60,047 nt of DNA from an uncultured Planctomycetaceae bacterium (GTDB lineage Bacteria; Planctomycetota; Planctomycetia; Planctomycetales; Planctomycetaceae). Shown here in pieces: positions 9,189 through 19,300 of the stretch (positions within the stretch are counted from its first letter, which is position 1; every line of letters starts with the position of its first letter). The position numbers and the translations under genes were made by a program. The notes beneath the pieces are model-generated. The model worked only from the letters and a program-made list of their open reading frames with translations, was not told where the DNA came from and ran no database searches. The DNA lies in assembly GCA_903871805.1 (NCBI GenBank), contig CAIQIE010000383.1, positions 1 through 60,047 of the forward strand, given 5' to 3'.

Positions 9189-9276
9189 TGCGGTAATGCG
9201 GCGGGTGGAATTTTTGTGCGTTCGAATTCCGCACCGTGGTTGCTGTATCGGGAGTGGGTCTGCGGATCTCAGAGAC

Positions 9277-10839
9277 TCAGGGGGCGAGGTCTCTGGTTAG
9301 AAATCTGCAGGCATTTAGCAGTACCTGTCGGAACGCAGGTTGTTCGAAGTCGCCCGTATGCCCCAGCGACGTGTAGAACGTCGTTCCACCATCGCGACGC
9401 TGGTTAAGCCATGCCACGGGTTCTGGAGATTTGCCTGGAATCTGTCCAATCAGCAGAGGCTGTGTGGAGTTTGCCAGGGGGCTGACCTGGTACAGCGATC
9501 CAACGCCCTTCAGTGCCAGAACGTCGACGCCGACAAGAATTGGATGGTGTGCCATCTGATCGCTGGCGACTGAAATTATGGTTTGCGGCCCGGCTCCATG
9601 ATGGTTGGTGTAATGTCCGCCATTCACTTCGGCATCAAAATCTGACCAGTCGGCACGTCCTTCCGGAGCGTTTTGATTTCGCAGATGGAAAGGATGGCTG
9701 GCGGTGCGTATTCCCACCACAGGTTTTCCGGAGGCAATAAACTCTTTGACAATCGTCAACTGCTCGGGTTTTAATGTGCGGCGACGAGTGCTGAGGAGCA
9801 GCAAGTCGGCTGATTTCAGCACTTCCAGTCCAGGCAGCAGGCTGCCATCCTGACTATCTCCGTAGACGATCGAAACGCGGAAATCCCGCCGGAGGTCCTG
9901 ATCAAAATCGGTGAGGGATCGTTCCGTTTGATATTCAGGCTCGGAAGTCACGATGACCACATGTTTTCGTTTATCTTCGGAGAAACGAAAAGCCGGTTTC
10001 CCGGTGAAGTCTGTGCTCAGGATCGTCGGGCACCATGCCTGTTCAATGTGTCGAACAATCAAATCATTACCCCAGACGTGTGAAACAAAGGGCGCTTTTG
10101 CGGGGTTATACATTGAATCTGTCATATCTCTCATCAGGACCACGTTCTGGCCCTGCAGGACCATTTGTCGGATCGAGAACGGGCGTCCCAGAACACACAT
10201 ATTTGTGTGCACTCCCATAACGATCACATTTCGAATGCCTCGTTGCTTCATCAGATAGAACGCTTCTGCATTATCCGTAATGGCATCGTCGTCGTGGATT
10301 TCAATTGCCGGGTGCTGTCGCGACCATGCTCGATAGTTCTTTACGGGTGGATCGCAGTCACAACCGCCGTCGGAATCATCGATGGGAAGTGAATCGCCTT
10401 CACGTTCGGGCAGCAGTCGAATCCATCGTTCAAGAGGTCGCTCGGTTGAAACCACGGGAGCCGCCTGGGCAAGTTTTCTTTGTGGAGTGTCTCTGTAGAA
10501 ATCCATGGTGTCACTGGGACAGTGAATGATAAAGACTCCGCGATTTCGAGCTGTGATAAGGACCTTGTTCATTTCCGGTGCCAGCTCTGCAACCCGGGCA
10601 GCTGATGGCTGACACCAGTGATTGTCCCACATGTCACAAACAACGATGCACGTTTCCCTGGGTGCCCAGTCAAACGGGCGGAAGGTGGAGTGCCACATTC
10701 CGGACTCTGGTGCAGTTTCGGTTCGCACGCGCGCAGTCAGATGCAGTGGATCCTCTGCCATGAGGGCTGATGAAATCAGCAGAAGAATAAGCCCCGGCAA
10801 CCCGGCGGGTTGAAAACTCCGGAACAGGTGGTTTTTCAT
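9277..10839 (-). CDS. Secreted isochorismatase-like hydrolase fused to a ThuA-like domain
   Basis: 520 residues. A signal peptide covers about residues 1-28. Residues ~60-285 form a cysteine-hydrolase (isochorismatase superfamily) domain with VVCDMWDNHW (Asp69) and VMGVHTNMCV (nucleophile Cys215). Residues ~290-520 resemble the ThuA/trehalose-utilisation domain, a class I glutamine amidotransferase-like fold (KHVVIVTSEPEYQ, DLLLLSTRRRTLKPEQ, SGKPVVGIRTASHPF, NGGHYTNHHG). The substrate is unknown; the fold hydrolyses amides or enol ethers. A pair of cysteines (CDCDPPVKNY) lies in an insertion. The gene follows mrdA by 143 bases on the same strand and converges with lspA. It may be read through from the mre operon, but the function looks unrelated. 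Confidence 0.85.
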   Translation of the reverse strand: MKNHLFRSFQPAGLPGLILLLISSALMAEDPLHLTARVRTETAPESGMWHSTFRPFDWAPRETCIVVCDMWDNHWCQPSAARVAELAPEMNKVLITARNRGVFIIHCPSDTMDFYRDTPQRKLAQAAPVVSTERPLERWIRLLPEREGDSLPIDDSDGGCDCDPPVKNYRAWSRQHPAIEIHDDDAITDNAEAFYLMKQRGIRNVIVMGVHTNMCVLGRPFSIRQMVLQGQNVVLMRDMTDSMYNPAKAPFVSHVWGNDLIVRHIEQAWCPTILSTDFTGKPAFRFSEDKRKHVVIVTSEPEYQTERSLTDFDQDLRRDFRVSIVYGDSQDGSLLPGLEVLKSADLLLLSTRRRTLKPEQLTIVKEFIASGKPVVGIRTASHPFHLRNQNAPEGRADWSDFDAEVNGGHYTNHHGAGPQTIISVASDQMAHHPILVGVDVLALKGVGSLYQVSPLANSTQPLLIGQIPGKSPEPVAWLNQRRDGGTTFYTSLGHTGDFEQPAFRQVLLNACRFLTRDLAP

Positions 10840-10982
10840 GGCATATATTTCCGCTGGAAGGCTGGTAAGAAATTCGGTTGCGTGAGAAAACGCCGGTGGG
10901 GCTGTCGATGTTTATCTTCGGGAATGCCGGAGAGTCTGTCAAAGCTGAAGGCCTGGAGACCCGGTGAGGCAGTCCAGTGGAG

Positions 10983-13256
10983 TCAGGGGGCGTTGCGGTG
11001 AGTCCCCGAATGCGTAACATGCGGTTCGTCAAGCAGGCCGCGATTATGCATGGAATGTACCAGTTCCCTTGCTACAGGCCCGGCTGCCCGTCCGCCGGAA
11101 CCACCGTGTTCCAGAGCGACGACCACCACATACTTTGGCTGCTCTGCGGGAAAATACCCTGTGAACCAGGCGTGATCGGGCTTTCCCGGTGAGGATTCTG
11201 CCGTTCCCGTTTTTCCGGCGAGGCTGACCCCAGGCACGCGAATCGTCCTGAATCCTGTCCCCATTGGGTCTTCTACGGCTGCGAGGAGTCCATCGCGTAT
11301 CGCGTTGAGTGTTTCGGAAGATACCCCCGGGATCTGCCTTCGGAGGAACCCGCGCGGTGAGTCGTCGGCTTCATCAACTTTTCTTGAAAACCCTTCGTCG
11401 CTAACAACATGGGGTGTCACAAGCCAGCCACCGTTGGCAACAAATGCCAGAAGTCGGGCCATCTGAAGTGGCGTGACCGTTAGTCGGGACTGCCCAATTG
11501 CAAGGCCGGGCGCTTCCCGCTCAAATCGTCTGCGTGCGGCTTCGGAGATTGTGGCTGGATCACCAGGCGGATGCGGTACGGTGCCGCTGCGTTCAAATGG
11601 CAGGTCGACACCGGTTCTCTGGCCGAATTCCAGTCGTTCGCTCCACTGAATCAGCGGCGCTGTTCCCATACGTACAGCGGCATCGAAAAAATACACATTA
11701 CACGACTGGGCCATTGCTGTTCGCAGTGTTACCGTGCCATGGCCCCTCCCATGAAGTCGGAACAGCAGACACCGGTGTTCATCCGGATTCTTCAGAAACC
11801 CCTGACAATCAAACGGCATCTGTGGTGTGATGGTCTGTGTCTGCAGACCGGCAAGGGCCGTGACAATCTTCCATGTGGAGCCCGGTGGCAATGCCATGGC
11901 CTGAAACCGCGAAACAAATGGGCGGCGGGTATCGCTGTTGACTGCCAGCCACTCTGCCTCTGTCCCATGACTGAACATGGAGAGGTCAAAGTCTGGTGCA
12001 CTTGCAAGAGCAATCAAACGCCCGGTGTCGGCCTCCATTACCACAACACTACCACCCACCGGAATGTGTTCCGGCTCCGGGGGCGTCAGTGTTTCCGTGT
12101 TTTCCAATGTGGCCTGAGTTGCCGGTTTCAGCAGAACTCGTTCGGCATCACCGAGGACTTCCGCCAGTAACTGTTCTGCAAGCAGCTGCAGTGGCAGGTC
12201 AATGGTCAGCAGAACATCACGCCCACCCACAGGCTCCCGCACGATTTCGCTGGAAACAATTCGCTGTCGACGATCTCTGACTGTGCGCTGAAGTCCTGAC
12301 ACGCCGGATATTCGATGATTATAACTTTTCTCTACACCAAATCTGCCCGTTCGTCCTTCAGCAACTCCCATAGTTTCTGAGTCATCAGACGCAGCGCGTG
12401 TTCTTGCGCCCACAAGGTGCACAGCTACGTCCGGTGCCTGATAACTTCTGCGCGTCGCTGTCTGAATACGCACTCCCGGAAATCGCTCCGGATGTTCGCC
12501 GATCAGGGCGGCAGTATCCTGTGAAACATTTTCCAGGACCGTATGCCATGCTTCCTCTTCACGAACGATAATCCGATCTGCATCGTTGCGTTGCGGAGGT
12601 GTTGTGAGTGCATCACGAACGGATGAGGCCCAGCGAAGAATCCAGTCTGGCTGCCATTCAGACTCAGCGGAATCCTCGTCGTCTGACAGAGACGTGGCGG
12701 CTTTTGTTTCGCGCGATTGTCGCAGGTTCACATTGTCAATGATCTTCTGCACCCGCTGCTCTATCTGGGTTCGTGTCTCCAGTAGTTCGGCTACGGAAGT
12801 TTCTGTCAGATCACAAAGTGTCTGAATCATTGTCTCTTTTTCGTGCAGGATTCTCTGCTCCGTGCGACGAACAAGGTCTTCATTCCGGCGTTCCTCCCGG
12901 CTGAGTCGCTGCCGGATCTGAAGCTTCAGCCATGTCGAATTGGATTCGGTTTCGAGCCAGCGATAATGAACCTGAACCGCAAAATGCTCTTCATCCACGG
13001 CCAGCACTGTGGAGTCAGCAAGGATGCGACCATCCCGCGCTGGCAGAATTTCTTCCTCGACGGTGGTCGCTCGAAGTGCATCCAGATAAGACTCGGAAAG
13101 TTCTGACTGTACAACCGCCACCCGAAGCAAAATCACAAACATCCCGACACTGAAGAGTCCACCCAGCAGCAGAAGTCGCCACGCACTGTTTGGACACAGC
13201 TGTTCCCGGGAACACTGTGACTCTGAAAAAATCGGATGCAGCAGCGAATTTCGCAT
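10983..13256 (-). CDS. mrdA: Penicillin-binding protein 2 (peptidoglycan transpeptidase of the elongasome)
   Basis: 757 residues, a class B PBP. An N-terminal transmembrane helix lies at about 27-47. The pedestal/dimerisation region starts with ARDGRILADS and includes GRTGRFGVEKSYN. The transpeptidase motifs are complete: SxxK as STWK near residue 459, SxN as SCN near 518, and KTGT near 681 (AGKTGTAESS). The region between membrane helix and pedestal is long, with an acidic, helical insertion (~80-230), so the protein is longer than the usual ~630 residues. It follows mreD by 18 bases as the last gene of a mreBCD-mrdA operon, so it probably inserts lateral wall. The usual partner rodA is not in the window. 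This matters because planctomycetes were long thought to lack peptidoglycan. Confidence 0.94.
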   Translation of the reverse strand: MRNSLLHPIFSESQCSREQLCPNSAWRLLLLGGLFSVGMFVILLRVAVVQSELSESYLDALRATTVEEEILPARDGRILADSTVLAVDEEHFAVQVHYRWLETESNSTWLKLQIRQRLSREERRNEDLVRRTEQRILHEKETMIQTLCDLTETSVAELLETRTQIEQRVQKIIDNVNLRQSRETKAATSLSDDEDSAESEWQPDWILRWASSVRDALTTPPQRNDADRIIVREEEAWHTVLENVSQDTAALIGEHPERFPGVRIQTATRRSYQAPDVAVHLVGARTRAASDDSETMGVAEGRTGRFGVEKSYNHRISGVSGLQRTVRDRRQRIVSSEIVREPVGGRDVLLTIDLPLQLLAEQLLAEVLGDAERVLLKPATQATLENTETLTPPEPEHIPVGGSVVVMEADTGRLIALASAPDFDLSMFSHGTEAEWLAVNSDTRRPFVSRFQAMALPPGSTWKIVTALAGLQTQTITPQMPFDCQGFLKNPDEHRCLLFRLHGRGHGTVTLRTAMAQSCNVYFFDAAVRMGTAPLIQWSERLEFGQRTGVDLPFERSGTVPHPPGDPATISEAARRRFEREAPGLAIGQSRLTVTPLQMARLLAFVANGGWLVTPHVVSDEGFSRKVDEADDSPRGFLRRQIPGVSSETLNAIRDGLLAAVEDPMGTGFRTIRVPGVSLAGKTGTAESSPGKPDHAWFTGYFPAEQPKYVVVVALEHGGSGGRAAGPVARELVHSMHNRGLLDEPHVTHSGTHRNAP

Positions 13257-13274
13257 AAACGTCTGCCTGGCCTC

Positions 13275-13790
13275 TCAAGCTGTGACTCGTCGAAGTCCGG
13301 TCTCTTCCGCCAGTTTCATCAGAAATGTCAGGCTGGCACTGACGGGTACTGCAATCAGAACAAGCGGTTGCATCCTCTGCAGAACCTGCATCATGTCCGG
13401 AGGTCCTGACGGCCAGTCACGCACCGGAATTCCGCTCAACTGTTCCAGTGTCAAGGCCACGAGAACGAACACCGGTAGCTGAAATGCTTCTGGAAGGCGC
13501 AGTCCGAAACGACTTCGGCGATACTCCCCAGTCTCATCACGAGATGAAAACAGGGCCGCGGTCAGGAATGGAATCACAAAAGGCACAATGGGCAGCAATG
13601 TGGGTCTTGCTGTCCAGTCGGCCAGCAGCAATAGTCCTCCGGTCAGCAGCGCGGGCGCAGCAGGGGCCCAAAGCAACACTGCACACACGATGGGCAGAAA
13701 CAGCGTTCCGCGCGGAACCGTGTCCTGAAAAGCAATTTCCAGGACGATAGAGCACCACGAAAGTAGCAGTGAACACGTCAGAAACTTCAT
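13275..13790 (-). CDS. mreD: Rod-shape-determining membrane protein MreD
   Basis: 171 residues, highly hydrophobic with about five predicted membrane segments and few charged residues except near the C-terminus. MreD sequences diverge strongly, so the call rests on size, hydrophobicity and position between mreC and mrdA. The ATG at 13790 overlaps the mreC stop by 4 bases (ATGA), indicating translational coupling. The frame extends upstream to 13967, but that part is inside mreC and reads as arginine-rich non-membrane sequence, so I rejected the longer start. MreD links MreC and the PBP2/RodA synthase to the MreB filaments. Confidence 0.88.
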   Translation of the reverse strand: MKFLTCSLLLSWCSIVLEIAFQDTVPRGTLFLPIVCAVLLWAPAAPALLTGGLLLLADWTARPTLLPIVPFVIPFLTAALFSSRDETGEYRRSRFGLRLPEAFQLPVFVLVALTLEQLSGIPVRDWPSGPPDMMQVLQRMQPLVLIAVPVSASLTFLMKLAEETGLRRVTA

Positions 13791-14821
13791 GGTCCTTCTC
13801 CGGAAGATCCCGGTGGCACGGGTTGTGTTCCCCGGTTCTGCGTTCGTGCTGTTGGCGCCTTTTTGAGGGGGGCCTTTGCTGGCTCCGCCGAATCGAGCTC
13901 CCAACGAAGAATCTGAACCTGCTGTACGCCTTCGGGATCCACGGCCGGGGCGACGCGAATATCCCATTGCCCACCAGCGAGAAAATTCGCGCTGACGACG
14001 CTGCCAAAGTAAAGCTGCGGACCGTTCAAACCCTCGGTTCCAGCACTGACAATATCATCGCCGGCTGCAACGGGTTCTGTGTGCGATATACCAGTCAGGC
14101 GACATTCCTTTTCACCGGTCCCCTCCAGTATTCCCCTCGCACCGAAATGCAGTCCATCCTGCGTGCGTCGCAGCAGCATGACGTGTGACCGAAATCCCTG
14201 CGCTGTGACCGGCTGCACCAAACTGACCCAGCGAGAAACCTTTTCAATTCGACCAATGACAGTGAGCCCGTCGAGGACGCGATCTCCGGGACGCACGGAA
14301 TGGTCGCTCCCCACATCCACCACACCGCCTGTTCCCTGGACGACCAGTTCCGAACGCGTAATGCCCCTCGTCTTTCCTGCGTCAATCACAAGTTCCTTCA
14401 GTACAGCAGGCATCCCCTCACGACTGCTGATCACGTTGGCGGGAATCATGTCAAGCTGGAGCAGAGATTCACGCACATCTTCCCCTTCTGTAACTCCAAA
14501 AACTCCAAATCGAACACGGTCACGCTTCATGTCCCGTCGGAGGCGGGCGTTTTCGATCATCAGTTGTCGTAACATTGCATCACGGCTGCGGGATTGCTCA
14601 TGCAGGTCCTGCTCTACCCCGTCGGACACCTTTTGATCCCGGGGACTGGCCCGCCCGGAAACAGCCAGCACCGCAAGACGCCCGGGAGAGAAAATATCGT
14701 GCAGAACAGGCCGTACGGCACCCAACATACCCAGATGATCGGCTGCAGCAGCAATCAGCGATAATGCCCCAAGGCATGTCGCTGTCAGCCACATTCGTAA
14801 TTTCTCGGTCTCAGCTCGCAT
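13787..14821 (-). CDS. mreC: Rod-shape-determining protein MreC
   Basis: 344 residues. A transmembrane helix lies at about 9-27, a coiled coil at ~65-95 (VEQDLHEQSRSRDAMLRQL), and the beta-barrel MreC domain at ~120-300. Family landmarks include VIDAGKTRGI, VVDVGSDHSVRPGDRVLDG, VIGRIEKVS and a late AGDDIVSAGTEG. The tail (~310-344) is rich in Pro, Lys and Gly and probably disordered. MreC forms a periplasmic scaffold bridging MreB, MreD and PBP2. It lies 51 bases after mreB and overlaps mreD. Confidence 0.93.
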   Translation of the reverse strand: MRAETEKLRMWLTATCLGALSLIAAAADHLGMLGAVRPVLHDIFSPGRLAVLAVSGRASPRDQKVSDGVEQDLHEQSRSRDAMLRQLMIENARLRRDMKRDRVRFGVFGVTEGEDVRESLLQLDMIPANVISSREGMPAVLKELVIDAGKTRGITRSELVVQGTGGVVDVGSDHSVRPGDRVLDGLTVIGRIEKVSRWVSLVQPVTAQGFRSHVMLLRRTQDGLHFGARGILEGTGEKECRLTGISHTEPVAAGDDIVSAGTEGLNGPQLYFGSVVSANFLAGGQWDIRVAPAVDPEGVQQVQILRWELDSAEPAKAPLKKAPTARTQNRGTQPVPPGSSGEGP

Positions 14822-14872
14822 GGATCCAGAGTCCCTCAGTCACCCGTCTGTGTCTCTCTGTGTCCCTGTCTC

Positions 14873-15922
14873 TCAGGCCGCTTTCAGTCCATCATCCAGT
14901 CCGTTTTTCCAGCGATCCAGATGATCCAGACAAATCATTGCTCCTCGAGTGACGGCGGTTCGGGGCGACTCGGCAATCCTGACCGGAATCCCCAGGTGCT
15001 GAATCAGAAAACGATCAATTCCGCGCAGAAGAGCACCACCGCCGGTCAGGACCAGTCCTGTGTCCGCAAGGTCCGCAATCAGTTCCGGCTGACATCGCTC
15101 GATCGTTCTGCGGATCGCCTCAACGATCTCAAGCAGAGGTTCCGACAAGGCCTCCCGAACCTCCTCACTGGTCACCAGCGACTTTCTGGGAATGCCACTG
15201 GCAGTATCCAATCCGCTGATTTCCTGAGTCAGTTCATGTTCCAGAGGTGCTGCACTGCCAATGGATGTCTTCAGATGCTCCGCTGTCAATTCCCCAATTC
15301 GCAGGGAGTACCGCCGCCGCATCCAGCGCACGATGGCGTCGTCCATGGCGTCCCCCGCGATGCGAATCGACTGCGAAGCCACAATATCCGCCAGACTCAT
15401 CACAGCCACTTCTGTGGTGCCTCCACCAATGTCACACACCATGCTGGCCATCGGCTCAGAAACGGGAAGCCCGGCGCCGATCCCTGCTGCCCGGCAATCT
15501 TCTATCAACCAGATTCGCCCGGCCCCCGCTCGCTCCGCGCTGTTAAAAACGGCTCGCCGCTCAACCGCACTGATTCCCCCGGGAACTGATATCAGCACTC
15601 GAGGCCGAAAGCCTCGTGATTTGCCGGTGGCCTTTCGCAGAAAATACCGCAGCATGGTTTCGCACAACGCGAAATCATGAATGACACCATGCTTCAACGG
15701 ACGAATCGCCTGAATGCTATCGGGTGTTCTGCCCAGCATCTGAGAGGCCAACTTACCGACCGCAGTACCTCGCCCGGCCACGCGATGACCAGTCCTCAAA
15801 ACAGCTACCACTGAAGGTTCGTCCAGACGTATTCCTTCCCCGGGCAGACCAATCCGGGTTGATGTTGTCCCCAGATCAATCGCCAAATCCGCACACAGTC
15901 GTTTTCGAAGCCACCCCAGCAT
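14873..15922 (-). CDS. mreB: Actin-like cell-shape protein MreB
   Basis: 349 residues, the usual MreB length. Nucleotide-binding motifs are present: phosphate-1 DLAIDLGTTSTRIG (the usual DLGTxNT is replaced by DLGTTST), phosphate-2 VCDIGGGTTEVAV, and adenosine motif LTGGGALLRGI. Also seen are RPLKHGVIHDF, LISVPGGISAVERRAV and IGAGLPV. The N-terminal MLGWLRKRL is amphipathic and may bind the membrane. This is the first gene of a mreB-mreC-mreD-mrdA operon. Together these proteins position wall synthesis in rod-shaped bacteria; their presence suggests an elongation machinery in this planctomycete. Confidence 0.94.
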   Translation of the reverse strand: MLGWLRKRLCADLAIDLGTTSTRIGLPGEGIRLDEPSVVAVLRTGHRVAGRGTAVGKLASQMLGRTPDSIQAIRPLKHGVIHDFALCETMLRYFLRKATGKSRGFRPRVLISVPGGISAVERRAVFNSAERAGAGRIWLIEDCRAAGIGAGLPVSEPMASMVCDIGGGTTEVAVMSLADIVASQSIRIAGDAMDDAIVRWMRRRYSLRIGELTAEHLKTSIGSAAPLEHELTQEISGLDTASGIPRKSLVTSEEVREALSEPLLEIVEAIRRTIERCQPELIADLADTGLVLTGGGALLRGIDRFLIQHLGIPVRIAESPRTAVTRGAMICLDHLDRWKNGLDDGLKAA

Positions 15923-16302
15923 CCCTGCTTCCGTGTTCTCAGGACTTCAACTGCATTCGCGTTCCCGCGCCTGCTTCAGTGAATGTTTTCCTGCCATCTA
16001 TCGCCTTGATCCCGCCAGCCATGTGGATCCAGCCATTTCCAGACAACACGTTTTTTACTCCCAAAGCGGCTTTTTCTGCAATAGGCTCTCTGTAAAGGCA
16101 AAAACGGCCGCTTTTTACTCAGGCTGAGTTCCGTAAACCCAGACGCGATCATTTTGTTCCCTGTGCTGTTCAGGTTACCAGTATTTCCTGCTCTGCTGCA
16201 GCAAAAAAAATCCGGTTCCTGTGGACACAGGAACCGGATCTGCAGTCATGCTGCCGAAGGCCACAGGCGTGCTGGCCTGTCCGCAGAAAAATCAGGGCTA
16301 TC
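15923..16302. other. Region between mreB promoter and the YhaN-like gene end
   Basis: Contains the upstream region of the mreBCD-mrdA operon and the terminator at 16203-16239 for the gene on its right. No coding frame is credible. I could not pick promoter boxes with confidence. Confidence 0.5.
16203..16239 (-). terminator. Strong intrinsic terminator of the YhaN-like gene
   Basis: A perfect inverted repeat of 14 bp (ATCCGGTTCCTGTG / CACAGGAACCGGAT) with a 2-base centre, followed on the minus strand by eight Ts. It lies about 65 bases past the stop at 16303. Confidence 0.9.
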
Positions 16303-19300
16303 TCAGGCGTTTCCGGACTTCGGACTGGGTTCGTCCAGAAGTTCGTCCGAATTGGCCACAAAATCCTGGCTGTCCGAGGATGCACCAGATTCGTCGTTTT
16401 CCGGCTTCATGGTGTCAAACGCCACTTTATGACCGGGCAGCCAGAGCGGTTCTACCTGTTTCCGCTGGAACAAATTCGCAATGTGCTCATGACATGTGAA
16501 GAACAGTACCTGCTGGCCCTCTTTGGCGACCTCAATCAGGCAATCCGCGGCCGCTTCGGTTCGCTCCTGATCAAAGTTCACGAACAAGTCGTCCATGACC
16601 AGGGGTAACTCGATCCCGCGGCGGGCAAATTCCCGGACCAGAGCAAATCGAATCGCGAGGAATAATTGTTCTCGTGTTCCTCCGCTCAGCTGCTCGACAC
16701 GAAACGTCTGGCCGAATTCATCATCAATACACAGGAAATCTTCTCCCAGCGGCGCCCAGATTCGATGGTATCGGCCTGCCGTCATGCGGTGCATATACGA
16801 CGACGCCGAGACCAGCGTTCCCGAGATGTTTTCCTGTTCAAACCGACGGCGAATCTGCATCACCGCATCCAGTTCCATCTGCAGGGCCAGCCACTGCTCT
16901 GTTGCTCGATAGATCTCTGTGGCCAGCGTGGACTTTCTGAAGAATTCCACATGTGAGTCCCGACGGGATTCCAGCAGGCGGATTTCCTGCTTCAGGCTGC
17001 CGAGTTCTTCATGATGTCGGTGAAGCCCCTGCTCCACCTCTTTCAATTCCACGGTTCGCAGCTGGATCGTATCCTTTGTCAGCGGTGCCTGAAACTTTTG
17101 CATTTCGTCTTCAGTGATGGCCAACTCGGGTTCTGCCAGAGACGCTTCCAGCAGCTCATCGTTCGCCTTCTTCAGCTGCAATTCCAGCTGCGTTCGTCGA
17201 TTGACGGTTTCCTGCTGCTTCTGGAGTTCCTCGCGACCGGTCGTGCCCGTTCGGGACAACACGGCGCCGCGGCGTAACTCAGCCGCCTCTGCCTGATGCT
17301 GAGCATGAACTGCATCACGGGCCTTACTTTCAGATTCTGTCAGGAGTCGCTCCCGTTCGGCCCTGTCTCTATCATGCGTCTTCAACTGCAGCTGCCACGC
17401 AGAAAGAACTTCCAGTGGCCTGGTGAAGTCGGGCTTCTTAGAATTATTCAGCCGGATTCCGACCTGCTCCACGCGAATTCGCATGGCTTCGAACATTCTT
17501 CGAAGCCCTTCAACTTCTGGTGCCGAGTTGCGCCACTGTGTGGAAAGCTCGCGAACATCCTGAATTCGACGCCACCACTCAAATGCCTGTTCAATCTGCA
17601 GCGTCTCCTGCATCCCAATGGACTGCAGCAGTCGGCACCACTCCTGACGAATCGCATTCAGTGCCTGCTGCGACGCGCGGAATCGATCCCGCAGCATACG
17701 CAGTCGCATACGGCGAGCCGCCGCCCGGAACTGTTTTCGCTGCAAAACCTCCAGATCGGCGATCCGCTGGGAACAGTCACCAATTCTATCGACCATTTCT
17801 GCCGTCGAGGACTTCCATTCCTGGTCCAGCTGCCTGTCGTGATTGTGATGCCGGTCTGCAACGGCCATTCGCTGAATGCGTTCCTGCAACTGTCGCAGCT
17901 GACGATCAGCCTGACGCGCTTCGTCGGCCAGATCGTCAAGCCGGATTCCGACGGTTGAGTCAAAGTGGTTGCGTAAACCGTTTCGAACGGCCCACCACAT
18001 GATGCCGGCAAATCCGAAAGCCGCAGCTGCGAGCGCACCGCCCAGAGATCTTTGTGGTTCCCCACCGATGGAGAATGTGGCAATTCCGAACATGCAGAGC
18101 GCCGCACCGACCCAACCCATCAGCGAGATGGTTCGATCAACCCACGATGGAATCGTGTCTTCCACGTCCACTCGATCAAGTACCCTGCGGACAGTCTGAA
18201 TCTTCAATGCCAACTGCTCTTCCTGAAGACGGAGCCGTCCCAGATTCTCCAGCTCCTTCAGACGCTGCTGCTCGCGGTCGATCGCTTCGTCCACGGGCAT
18301 CCCCAGCTCGTCGAGCTGAGCGTTCAGCTCCACCAGTTCACGCCCACTGCGATGGGTCATGCTGCGAGTCCAGCGCCGGAGCTTGCCGCGCTGCTGCAGC
18401 GAGTCCTGATACCGGCGGGCCATTTCAAGGAGCCGATTGTGTGAAGCAGGAGATGTATCAACGGCGCCGAGTCTTTCCAGCGTCCAACCCTCACCCAGCT
18501 GAGCCATCTGATGAGTCAGTTCGCGACGCAGCTCACTCGACCGATCCTCAGCCGTGCGGATCGATTGCTCGATCTGCTTCAGCCAGTCAGATTGATCAAC
18601 AAGACTCTGTATCGCATAGCGTTCTTTCTCGAACAGCTGATCCGTCTGCAGTCTCTCGGCCTGCGTTTTCAGCTGCGCAGACTGCTCATTCAGACGGTCA
18701 CGGCGGGAATTGGCTTCCTGCATGTCCTTTTCAGCAGCTGCAAACTGCTTCAGCGAGTCTGATGGATCAACGAGAATCACAGGCTGCTTTGCGAGGTCTT
18801 CCCTGAGCTCCTGGACACGCTTCCATGGTTTGTGGCAGTTCTGTAGATATCGAAGGCCCTTCAGCTCGTTACGAATCGTGGCTTCGCGCTGCTGCAATTG
18901 CTCTATTTCTGCCGTGAGCTCGTTCCGTCGTTTTGTTACGCGTGTGTGCTGATCACGAGCCGCTCCAGGCGTCTTCCGCGCAGTGGATAGTCTGGCATAT
19001 TGATCAAACAGCTCGGGCAGTCGACCGGTTTTCTGATCCTCGCCAAACATTTCGGCTCGCCGACTTCGCACAGAGGCCAGCGCGTCCAGAATCTGTCGTC
19101 CCTGAGGCCCCAGAGACAGGCCATAGATGTACTGGGCGACCTGGCCGGTTCCCAACGTGGCCAGTTGCTGCAGTTCACGAACACCCACAGCGAAGACGTC
19201 GGAATAAACTTCCTCGCTGGTCTCTGACAGAATAGCCTTCATCGCCTGTTCACGGTCTACACCCTCGGCGCCGCCGGACAAACGCAGCTTTCCGCGATTA

